From: Opisthocomus hoazin
Taxonomy: Eukaryota > Chordata > Aves > Opisthocomiformes > Opisthocomidae
Direction of reading: 5' to 3'
Length of the DNA stretch: 64,000 nucleotides
Assembly (NCBI RefSeq): GCF_030867145.1
Contig: NC_134415.1
Span: 12,812,417 to 12,876,416 of the forward strand
Shown one piece after another: positions 1 to 9,840 of this stretch; position 1 is the stretch's first letter; every line of letters starts with the position of its first letter. The translations under genes and the position numbers were made by a program. The notes below the pieces were generated by a model. That model was not told the DNA's origin and ran no database searches. It saw only the letters and a list, made by a program, of their open reading frames with translations.

Positions 1-2090
1 CCAGAAGCTGCCCTATTCACTGCCGTCTGCTTCATGCAGTGAGATTTTGCTGCAAAAACGTTCATACAGCGCCTGAGGCAAATGGCAGGGCTCAGTGAAG
101 GCTGGCACAGCGGCCCTTGTGCCAAGCCTGGGCTTCTCTGGCTGGGACCATCTGCCAGCCTGAGGCAACGCTGGGTTTCCACCATTTTCATCTGGCTGTG
201 TAAGCTTTTTCATGGGAGTTGCAGATGGTAGAGGGAATTCAAGCCTAATGACAGCAATGTTCACTTTCCTCGGGTGCCTTTTGCAAACTCCCCCCCTCCC
301 TGGGCATCCCCAGGCCCCAGGCTGCAAAGCCCTGCTCCACAAACACTGCAGGCAGCTGAGCCCGACCCACTGCAACCCCACTGCAGGGCTTTGGGGCAGG
401 CAGGCGGTGCCAGAACCGGCCAGGCTCAGCCAGTGCCGGGGAGCGGCGGGCACAAAAAAGCTGCTGTGGTCCAAAGCCAAGGTAGCAGTTGCAGACTTGT
501 CCTGCTTAACTGTTGTTCTATGGCACTCACCAAGAGTGGAGCAGCAACCGAAATATTTCCGTGCCACTTCAGAAAATATTATTCAGGGTTTGTGGGGTTT
601 TTTTATAGAGCTTTTTGCTCTCTGCTCCCTCCCTCCTCCTCCCCAATAGAAGCTGGACAGCTGACATCTTTTCACAGGGGTAAATCCTCAACAAGATCAA
701 GAGTGCTGGCATCAACGGACATGAAGAGGGTGGTGAGGAAGGCACTGGTTTCCCTGCGGTGCAGAGTGGGAAGCTCTCTGTGGCTCACAGAACGCTCGCT
801 GCGGCACGAGGTGGAGGGCCTCAAAAAGTGCCCGAAGACACCTTTCTCCTGTACGGTCAAAAATGCTGTATGCTTTAGAGTTGGCTTTGGCATGTCTCTG
901 CGTTCCCCACATGTAAAGGAAAGGTGTTCGCTGAAGGCTTCACATCAGGCTGGAGGGAAAAAGTCCCTGCGTTTGCCTCCCTCGGCTCCTTACTTGGAGC
1001 TGGTCTGACGTGAGATACCTGCCTGGCTAAATGACTGTCTGACAGGGCTTGCTCAAAAGAAAAGAGGCCCAGGTTAAAGCCCTTCTGGGTCGTGGGCGAG
1101 ATTTGAGCGAGTCTGTAAGGCGGCAGAGCGCTAAACCTATGTTGTTTCTGCTGCTCTGCAAACATCAACCAGGGGCTCGTCAGCAAAGTGGCATTTTTCC
1201 AGCTCGCATGCAGGACAAGCTCCTCACCCACCACCCAATAACCATAATTTCTTGTGACTTAGCAGCAGATTTCAAAGGGCTGTTCCACAGCAGGGAAGAT
1301 GTTGGCCTCTTGATGAGTTTCTCCACCACGATGGAAGGACACGTTTTGCCAAGGCTTCAAATTTGAATGGTAAAACAAACAGCTTTGTGGCCTGGGCGTA
1401 TCACAGTCACATTACATGGATTGCATGAGGAGCTTTGGGGCTTTGATGAAACTAACTTGGATGACACCCATCTAAAGGATTTTTATCCTTCTTCCCATCT
1501 GCCAGCCATAAAGCAAGGCAGCATCCTTGCCTGGTGGCTGGCGGGCTGCCCCATCCCATATTGGGATCAGCATTCCTCTGGTCTTTGCAGAAAACACAAA
1601 AATTGTTTTTTTGTCTATTTTTTAATAACTACATAACAGTCCTCACGGAAAACATTTGGTAAGGGTGAAAACAATTTTCTTTGCATACCCTCATTACATT
1701 GGCCTTTTGAAATACCACTATTTACTGGTGCATTCAGCCACAGATGTTCAGAAATTAACATTCTCAACTTGTGGTAGAGAATTGCCCTCATCTGGCATTC
1801 CTGTTAGCATGATGAGAAAAGTCACTCTCCAGTAAAGGTATTTTGATGACAGCCCTATATAGGGTATGATGTCCTATATAGAGTATAAGCTGGGTACAAG
1901 ACTTTAACGGCATTAAAGAGAATGGAAATCCAGACATTGCCAGTACCCCACTGAAGACTTTTTCCACAGAGCTTGACGTGATTTTGAAAAGGAGACTGAG
2001 CAAGGGCTCTGGCATCCACGTGGGAGAACAGGATTGCCCTGGAGAAGCAGAAGCAAACGCCCAGCAGTCAGTGACGGCTCCCTTTGGCAC
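1..2090. other. Non-coding stretch, no gene recognised
   Basis: The first kilobase is more GC-rich than the rest of the window, with long chance open frames, for example an open frame on + from 274 to 1008 that lacks an ATG at its start. None has a recognisable domain. A 12-bp perfect palindrome (ccctatataggg) lies at 1853-1864, and its CCTATATAG core is repeated at 1873. In mammals the SMYD3 3' end faces the 3' end of KIF26B, so this may be intergenic DNA or the end of that gene, but I could not identify KIF26B coding sequence. Confidence 0.5.
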
Positions 2091-2175
2091 AGCCTCCTCT
2101 TTAAAGCACTCAGAGGTATTTTAAGACCTCCATTTTCTGCACGTAGCTCTACTGCTGTCCTACAAATAATGCACC
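2091..2175 (+). repeat. Copy A of an 85-bp duplicated sequence
   Basis: These 85 bases recur in the same orientation at 4403-4487 with about 7 mismatches (roughly 92% identity) and no gaps. The shared core includes cagaggtattttaagac and gctgtcctacaaataatg. Similarity stops sharply at both ends. It may be a local duplication or two copies of an unrecognised dispersed element. Not CR1. Confidence 0.85.
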
Positions 2176-4402
2176 TCTGCTACTCCAGTGCCCAGACCGC
2201 CGGCTGTCCTCAGCTGTGTGGCTACTGCTATAGGTATGGAGGCCAGTTCCTCCCTGTAGCAGTCTGCCTGGGACTCTCTGCAAAGACCACGACAGCTCTT
2301 CCACCCTTCACTGTGGGCTCCTGCGGTGTGTTGCTGCCAGTGAGAGGGATGGCAGCTCCATGACTTTGCAACACAATGCCTGGGTGTCCCCAACTTGGCA
2401 AGGGACAGCACAAGGAGGATCAGGCCAGACCTATCCTCTACCTGTTCCATCATGGGATACTCAGCACCACACCTGGCACCTACTGCAACAGGAAAACAAC
2501 ACTAAAAAGGCTTCATTAAAAGCAGCTTCGCTAAAAGTAAACAGGCAAGCACAGAGCAGAGCAGAGCACAAAGCCCGGGGGAGGGGAGGAGTGGAGCTCT
2601 GCTAATTTTCTCATCAGACGCCCTTCTCTATTACTGTCTCCTGCCTCCTGCTCTGAAAGTCAAGTGGAATTGTCAAGAGGAATCACCTGTGATTTAGAGT
2701 GCAGCTTTCCAGAGGTATGTAAAATTACCACCTTCCTATCTGGAGCCTCTGGGGACTGGGAATCAGAGCTGCTGAATTGGAGGGGTGGAGGAAGAAAACA
2801 CTGCTCTTTCCTTCAGCCTTCTCAGACCCACCAGACCAGCCCTCAGCTGAAACAGAGACAGGGAGGGGGCTCCGTAGCTCCAGGTGAGGACACCAGCAAA
2901 TGCTGCCTGCCTGTGCCCAGGAGATGGAGGGAAACCTTAAGCAAAGAAAATACTGTGTGATTATCCCCTCCCTCCTGCCCTGGGGGAGAGGAAATCAGAA
3001 GAAGAAATTGTGCTCTGTCCTGATTTAGGCATCTTTGGAGTTAAAAAGGACGCAGGCAGCATGCTTCAGCCCTGCTCGCTTGCTGTGAGCCCCATCAGAA
3101 TTTGGTTAGCAAGGAGCTGGAGCATCTGAGAATGCTGAAAACCTTGTGTGTATGTGCATTTCTGTGCGTGCCTGTCTCTGTAGTTATATAGAGATATATT
3201 TAAAAGAAGGTTAATTGGTCTCCTGGGATCTATAAAGGACTTGTTAGGTTCCTCCGTGTGAGCAGTGACTGTGTGAAGTCTAATTACTAAGCCTGAGTTA
3301 TTCATTTTTTTAGGGGGGGGAAGAATCTCTAAGGTGCTTATTAAAACCTACAAAAAGTCTAAAGAATGATGGAATTAGAATTGATTTGTCCGTGTTGATC
3401 ACAAGTGCAGAGCAAATAAAAATGTCGAACTTTCCCCATGAAACACTAATGGGGGGGTCATACAGGCATGGCTGACACATCGCTATTGCGGGGGTAAACA
3501 GAAACCCCTGTGCTGAATGGCAAGAACAGCAGACTGCAGGCTTTCGGGTAAGGTGCACTCTTTATGCTTAGGGCAGCAAAAATACACACTTAGGTAGTCT
3601 TGTAGGGAGGATTTTACAAAACAGGCATCTCAAATGTGTTTTCAGGCTGATTAACTTTGTAAAGTCAGAAATGAAAACCATAGGAAAATGTACACTGATA
3701 GGAAAGAGAAAATAGCCTTCTAGCAAGAAGAAGAAGAAAATAAAAAAGAAAAACTCTAGAGTGGTTTTGGTCTGCAATGCCCCAAAGCATTTGCTTGGAA
3801 TTTTTTAACTGTTCCTTAGACTTTGCTGAAGTGCCGTGGGTGGAGACCAAAGCTTTCTCTGCGTGGAGAAGGCAGGGCTCAGCCAGGGGCAGCTCATAGC
3901 ACTCCGTCCGTGCGTGGCAACTCAGTTCTGGAGGAACTCTCAGGCCGTACCTGCAATTACGACAAGAAAGTACGATCATGCCGTTCCATCCCGTGCATCC
4001 CACAGCCAGTGACAGCGGGACTGGAACGAAGACATTGCGTGTAGCTGCAGCTCTGTCACCAGCCTGGATGTGTTCCTGTGGGACATGATTAAGCCTTGTA
4101 AATTAACACGGCAACCAGCTGTCTGCTGCCCTTTCCCAAAAGCTGGGCTGGCCAATAATTTCTCCTGTGTAATTAGTAGTTTTTGTAACTGTTATTTTGT
4201 TTGGCGAGGGGCCTCTCTGCAACACCATCGCTGAGTTTGCTGCTCACATTAACAGCTTTTTCTGTGGGAGAAGGCAGTGACCCACAACCGCTGATACCCG
4301 CCGGTGCTCGGGGGCTGTTTGCAGTGCTGCCATCGTGTGAACTTGAGCACTTTGGGTCAGTTATCTACAGGCCGCTTTTTCCTCAGCTGTGAAACATTAC
4401 TT
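2176..4402. other. Non-coding stretch between the two 85-bp copies
   Basis: No exon with convincing splice sites and no known repeat family was recognised. A purine-rich stretch (AAG repeats then A-rich) lies near 3724-3755. Short open frames here look like chance. Confidence 0.5.
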
Positions 4403-4487
4403 AGCTGCCTCTTTAAAGTACCCAGAGGTATTTTAAGACATCCATTTTCTGCACATAGCTCTCCTGCTGTCCTACAAATAATGCACC
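4403..4487 (+). repeat. Copy B of an 85-bp duplicated sequence
   Basis: Partner of the copy at 2091-2175, same orientation, about 2.3 kb apart. Mismatches are spread along the length and are mostly transitions, so the duplication is not very recent. Copy B ends about 110 bp upstream of the exon-like block at 4598-4725. Confidence 0.85.
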
Positions 4488-4597
4488 AAGGGAATTCATA
4501 TAGAGTCTTTAAGCCCTTATAGGTAGGGAAGTAGAGAGGCAGGTGTGTGGAGAGTGTCATTCATATCCAGTTTCTTTTTTCTTTCTTTTTTAACAGT

Positions 4598-4725
4598 GAG
4601 AAGAAGTTTCCCAAGGATCAACAGTGACAATGCCCAACTATGGACGTCAGTCTAACCCTGGACGATTTGCCCAAGGTCAGACACAGTTTCTGGAGAAGCC
4701 AAGCCAGAACTCCACATCCATAACT
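4598..4725 (+). other. Exon-like block of unknown identity
   Basis: A long polypyrimidine tract (about 4570-4593) leads into taacag at 4597, and a consensus donor ACT/gtaaga follows 4725. This defines a 128-nt candidate exon on the plus strand. One frame is open from a TGA at the very start of the block through to the donor and contains ATG at 4630 in a fair Kozak context (A at -3). From that ATG it encodes about 32 residues starting MPNYGRQSNPGRF. The other frames close after 9 codons (EKKFPKDQQ) or 18 codons (starting RRSFPRINSD). It could be a first coding exon, a terminal coding segment of an upstream plus-strand gene such as KIF26B, a lncRNA exon, or chance. I do not recognise the peptides. 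Confidence 0.35.
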
Positions 4726-5399
4726 GTAAGACCTTCTTTCTTCTCTTCTTGTCTTACGGGAGATTTAGTTTTGAATCAAGGAAAAAAAGAAAAATCCTAT
4801 TAATTGGCACAACCTCTGTGAAAAACAGAACTTTGTTCATTAAGAGCCTTGCAGTGGCCAGGGATTATTTGGAATATACTGTGCAGGGAAATAGCCTCTG
4901 TATTTCATAAATGTGCTATGTAAAAAAAATAATGAGTCTAAGAAAAGCTAGCTAAAAAAAACCTAGGTATCAGGGAACAGAGTTACAGCATGAAGCAGAG
5001 AAAGGGCTGAGCAGTGGGCGAGTTTTGTTGGTATAAACCCATGCATGATAGACTCCACGCACAGACTGATAGTCTCAGGGAGGCCAAAGCTCTAAAAAAA
5101 TTGTTTCACTGCATTTTTCTCTCACTGCATTTCTTTTACTTTCTACCACTTCTACTATGCACAGCAAGTTCTGTTTGTTAAGGGCCTAGAGAGTTTTTAC
5201 TTCCAACATCAGGTCAGCACACGTTGAGAGGAATGGATACAGAGAATTACACCATGCTTAAAGAAACAGCACAGTTCAGGCAGGTAATGTTTTGGGTTTT
5301 TTTAAGAAAATTGTTTTGTTCAACTAGAATCAATTGTTCGTAGCAAAACTGTATAATTCCCCATATTTTTTTCTATATGTTGGTACTATGTTGTAACCC
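4726..5399. other. Non-coding stretch before the CR1 element
   Basis: AT-rich sequence with no gene or repeat family recognised. It ends in a C5T6A5G4 inverted-repeat-like run at about 5397-5416, where the 5'-truncated CR1 copy begins. Confidence 0.5.
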
Positions 5400-6808
5400 C
5401 CTTTTTTAAAAAGGGGAAAAAGGAAGACTTGGGGAATTACAGGCCAGTCAATCTCACCTCTGTGCCCAGCAAGATCATGGAGCAGATCCTCCTGGAAACT
5501 ATGCTAAGGCACGTGGAAAATAAGGAGGTGACTGGTGACAGCCAACATGGCTTCACTAAGGGCAAATCGTGCCTGACAAATTTGGTGGCCTTCTGCAATG
5601 GGGTTACTGCGTGGGTGGATAAGGGAAGAGCAAAAGATGTCATCTACCAGGACTTGAGCAAAGAATTTCACACTATCCCACACAACATCCTTGTGTCTAA
5701 GTTGGAGAGACATGGATTTGACAGATGGACCACTCAATGGATAAGGCGTTGGCTGAATGGTCACACACGAAGAGTTGTGGTCAAGAGCTCGATGTCCAAG
5801 TGGAGACTGGTGATCAGTGGTGTTCCCCAGGTGTCAATACTGGGGGCAGTGCTGTTTAGCATCTTTGTCAGCAACATGGACAGTGGGATTGAGTGCACCC
5901 TGAGCAAATTTGCCAACGACGCCAAGCTGTGTGGTGAGGTCAACATGCTGGAGGGAAAGGATGGCATCCACAGAGGGACCTGAACAGGCTTGAGAGCTGG
6001 GCCCGTGTGAACCTCATGAAGTTCAGCAAGGGCAAATGCAAGGTCCTGCACATGGGTTTGGGCAACCCCAAACACAAATACAGGCTGGGTGGAGAATGGA
6101 TTTAGAGCAGCCTTGAGGAGAAGGACTTGGGGGTGCTGGATGACGAGGAGCTCAACGTGACCCATCAATATGCGCTCACAGCCCAGAAGGCCAATCATAT
6201 TCTGTGCTGCACCAAAAGCAGCGTAGCCAGCAGGGTGAGCGAGAGGATTCTGCCCCTCTGCTCTGCTCTGGTGACCCCCCACCCGGAGTCCTGCGTCCAG
6301 CTCTGGAGCCCTCAGCACAGGAAAAGACATGGAGATGTTGGAGCGGGTCCAGAGGAGGCCATGAAAATGATCAACGGGCTGGAACCCCTCTCCTCTGAGG
6401 AAAGGCTGAGAGAGTTGGGGCTGATCAGCCTGGAGAAGAGAAGGCTGCAGGCAGACCTTAGAGCAGCCTGCCAGTACCTGACAGAGGCCCACAAGAAAGC
6501 TGCAGAGGGACTGCTTACAAGGGCCTGTAGTGATACGACAAGGGGTGATGGCTTTAAACAAAAAAGGGGAAGATTTATATTTGATGTAAGAAATTCTTTG
6601 CGATGAGAGTTGTGAGGCACTGGCACAGGTTGCCCAGAGAAGCTGGGGATGCCCCCTCCCTGGTCATGCTCAAGGCCAGATGGGTCTTTGGGCACTTTGA
6701 GCAACCTGGTCTAGTGGAAGGTGTCCCTACCCATGGCACAGGGAGTTGGAACTAGAGGATCTTCAAGGTCCCTTCCAACCCAAACCATTCTTTGATTCTA
6801 TGATTCTA
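5400..6808 (+). mobile_element. CR1 LINE copy, 5'-truncated, inactive
   Basis: The 3' 1.4 kb of a CR1 non-LTR retrotransposon in plus orientation. The frame at 5429-5983 covers reverse transcriptase blocks ([27 protein letters not shown]). The frame is broken near 5983 and continues in other frames to about 6606, including the conserved stretch RLRELGLISLEKRRLQ. The element ends in the CR1 terminal repeat ATTCTATG (about 6788-6808). The catalytic FADD box reads FAND (5909-5920) and GVPQGSVLGP is altered to [10 protein letters not shown], so the enzyme would be dead even without the frame breaks. CR1 is the dominant interspersed repeat in birds and most copies are 5' truncated like this one. 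Confidence 0.95.
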
Positions 6809-9143
6809 CTGCTTTTCTTCCAAACACATACTACAATGCAGTTCAACTCCCTCTAAGTGCACTCTAACACTGTTGCTTCTGGACTAATTTAAGGGACAGT
6901 GACAAATCAGAAGTAACTCAAAATGTACTCCTAAAACTTGAGGTGAACCCAAATTACCATTGCTTTCCAAAAGGTACTGGAAAAGTCTCTGACCTGCTAG
7001 AAGCCAGCCGCATGCCTGCCAGCCTTACAGATAATGTTGCAGTCTGCCTCTTCCTGACTTTCGCATCTTTATCTTAGCAAGCTGATACCACCTGAAAAAA
7101 TTGATAGATGTTATTCATGAAGACTGAAACACGATGTCTGTGCAAAGACAACTCCAGCTACTTTGAGTCTGAGCTGAAAAAATAAGATTACTTGGTTTGA
7201 AATGAGCACTTATCTAATGTTCCCTCCTCGCTGGCACACTTGCTTGCTACTGCACTTTCAAACAATGTAGTTAGATAAATCTCTCCACAGCCACTGGCCA
7301 GCCTTCTTCGCAGAAAATAGGCTGGGATGGGACCACTGGGAGAGAAAAATCTGCCTGCAGCAACCTGTCCTGCAGGATCAGCAGCCGTGCTGATGGTGGT
7401 TGTCCAGGTGAACCTCCAAGGGAAACCGCTCAGTAAGTGATTGAAACCAACCAGGAAACGTGACTCTTTCCTTGACCAAGCTGAAAGAAATGCAAGTTTT
7501 GCATCAACAGTAATGAATATAAAACATCAATTATGTGCCCATACTAAGGAGTCTCCGCAGACCAGCCATGAGAAGAAGGCCAGGCAGGCAATGCAGTGGT
7601 GCCCTCAGGATGCTACTCTGGAAACCCCAGCCACAGACTGACCTGGGGCCAATGTGGCTTCCTGCATTGCCTGGTAAGCTGCCGATCAACTTCCTACAGC
7701 CCTACACATGGGGCAGCACACTTGCCGGTGTGATGCTCTGCAGCCAACACAGCAACGCTCTTTCTCCATTTCCCAGCAGACAGCCGTTGAATGGTTTCGC
7801 TTTGGCATCTTCCATAAGCTTCTACTACAGACCACCACTGGAGAGAAAATACCAGTGTAGGCAGATCCTTCAGCCTGAGGTAATGTGGCCTTTCTCATCT
7901 GACGTCGAGTAACTCTGCCCCTTCCCTCGCACTTGAAGAGTTGTGGTGTCCTTGTACGAGTGGGCCCAGAAGACAGTGCTGCAGGTCATACACACAGATG
8001 CGTCTGCATACGCGAGCGCTGGCGAGCCGTCTCCCAGTATATGCTGCGTAAACTGCCTTACATCCTGAAGTCCCTTCCATTTGCAAATCTCAGTATTAGA
8101 TATGTAATCATGAGATAACATAAGCATCATCTTTATGCAAAATCTCATAATCTCCAATATGCATGTGCCCCTTTAAAACCAGAAAATAGCTCCTGAAGAC
8201 TGGGTGCCTGTCACATTTTCTGATTGTCCATCAGTGATGCCATTACTCTGTCAGAAATCCCAATAAATGCAAAGGTCTGACCTTTTCCCCCACCTAATTT
8301 CCTTTTCATAATAGCAGGAAGACCCAACCAAGCAGGGAATTTCTGTGAGGATTATTGCAGTTCTTGGGTGGCTGATATGCCTTGGCCTCTGGCAGCAAGC
8401 CATGCTACCTGCTCCAGAAAGGCACCACATTGCATAGGTTATTGCTTACATATTACTGCTGGGCAAGTGAATGCTCCACACACTGGGACAAATTCAAACG
8501 CCTTGAAAGGAGATATCTTCCTCAGCACTGGCATTCGTGTGCTGTGGCTGTAAATTACACCCAGAGTATTCATTTTCTTTTTATATGTGTTCTCATCTCA
8601 TAATAATTAATGGTGTCAAGTTACTGGTGTGAAAAAAGCCTGACTTTACAACAACGATGGATTAATGAAATAACAGTCATGGCTGGAGTAGCAGCAATAA
8701 ATTGTTAGAGAGGAGTGACTCACCTGAAGTGATACTTTCAAAGGCCTTAAATTCTTTAGGTTTCAATGTTCCTCATAAATATTTGGCTTTTGCTAACATT
8801 TGTTTCTGTGTTAAAAATGGAAGTCAGCAGCTCTGGCAGGAACAACTCTGTCGCCGATAAGCGTGAGGAGATGGGGCGCCCGTGCTTGCCAAGACATCAT
8901 TCTCTCCCCCAGGGATGACCTGCTCCTAAGTCAGTGTCATCTGTCGCTCTCAGAGCTCCACTGTTTGGGGAAGGGAAATCCAAACCCCACAGGCTCAGAA
9001 AGGTCTAGAAGCCACACCGCCGAGCTCATAGGCCCCAGTCTCTCTTTTTAAAACCAGTATGAAGTGAGAAACTCTTGAAGCAGTCAAAATGGGGAGAAAT
9101 CAGAGTAAGCAATTTCCACATAGATACATTTTTGATTAAATTT
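6809..9143. other. Non-coding stretch downstream of SMYD3
   Basis: No exon or repeat family recognised. Several short open frames near 7441-8157 have ordinary composition but no domain and no matching splice structure. This is most likely the gap between SMYD3 and the next gene. Confidence 0.5.
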
Positions 9144-9149
9144 TTTATT
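9144..9149 (-). promoter_or_regulatory. Candidate alternative SMYD3 poly(A) signal AATAAA
   Basis: The minus strand has the canonical AATAAA hexamer about 590 nt 3' of the stop codon. It is followed by a GT-containing stretch (tgtatctatgtgg). It is the first canonical hexamer I found on this strand after the stop. It could be the main signal or an alternative to ATTAAA at 9369-9374. Confidence 0.35.
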
Positions 9150-9368
9150 CAATCCATTTTAATATTCAGCATTATAACATATGAAATGCAAGAAGAAGAG
9201 GGACAGAGCCCTGCAGATATATTGGGAGGGAGGAAAATCTCATTTAGAATATTGGGAAACTTATTTGATGTCAAAGAGCACTGGATCAGGCTATTGGAAA
9301 CCACGTCTAAAGGCAAGGCAAAGAGAGAAATATATTCTCTCTACTTATAACGTGTCTGACACAAGACC

Positions 9369-9374
9369 TTTAAT
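9369..9374 (-). promoter_or_regulatory. Candidate SMYD3 poly(A) signal ATTAAA
   Basis: The minus strand reads ATTAAA about 365 nt 3' of the SMYD3 stop. A short GT-rich stretch (cttgtgtcag) follows within 30 nt, as expected for a cleavage region. This would give a short 3' UTR. Not tested against transcripts. Confidence 0.35.
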
Positions 9375-9477
9375 TGCTGGCATACAATAAAAAATTGACT
9401 GCTGATATCAATGCAATTAAATCACTTAGTAACTGCTGAAGACTCTGTATGCATTTCTCAATACTTATTATCAATTA

Positions 9478-9520
9478 AATTAGGTGTTGTAAATTGATAA
9501 TTAGGTATTGTCAATTAGAT
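9478..9520. repeat. Two-copy 21/22-bp tandem duplication in the presumed SMYD3 3' UTR
   Basis: Copy 1 (9478-9498) and copy 2 (9499-9520) both read AATTAGGT.TTGT.AATT followed by GAT or AGAT. They differ at a few bases. The duplication is AT-rich and lies about 220-260 nt 3' of the SMYD3 stop, between the stop and the candidate poly(A) signals. Confidence 0.8.
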
Positions 9521-9738
9521 TTTTTGGTAGGAAAATAAAAATCCTCTGAAAATTGCAGTTATTCCTCCAAACATCAAGTCAATTCAGATCATACAGCAAA
9601 ACTAAGAAATATTAAACATTTTTGTAAAGCAAGTAGGACCTAACGAAAAGACACCAAAATCATCAAGAAACTTCCCAATGCAGTAAAAAGCATTTCCTCT
9701 CTCCTTGAATCTTTTGTTTTCCAGACTGTAGGTTTTCT

Positions 9739-9840
9739 TCACTGTGTTCTCATGATGGCCTCACACTGTTCCTTCATCTCCATCAAGGCTTGCATCAGGC
9801 TGTGATCTGTCCCGTGGGTCACCTTCATAATATTATAGGC
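9739..9840 (-). CDS. SMYD3: SMYD3 last coding exon with stop codon
   Basis: The exon starts after acceptor tctcctcaag at 9841-9842 in phase 0. It encodes 33 residues and a TGA stop at 9739-9741. The start AYNIMKVTHGTDHSL matches human AFDIMRVTHGREHSL, and the exon has exactly the human residue count from this point to the C-terminus. The tail after HSL is poorly conserved, ending MRTQ where human ends IRAS, but it keeps an acidic, helical character. The invariant VTHG motif is the anchor. The 3' UTR continues toward lower coordinates. Confidence 0.94.
   Translation of the reverse strand, partial: AYNIMKVTHGTDHSLMQALMEMKEQCEAIMRTQ

Noticed and set aside
274..1008. A 244-codon plus-strand open frame near the window start
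   Set aside because: It opens at GTG rather than ATG, lies in GC-richer DNA where stops are fewer, shows no domain, and includes low-complexity Pro/Ala/Gln sequence. Treated as chance.
5761..6561. A 266-codon open frame on the minus strand, the longest in the window
   Set aside because: It lies antisense to the CR1 coding region and its peptide has no domain. It is a shadow of the LINE.
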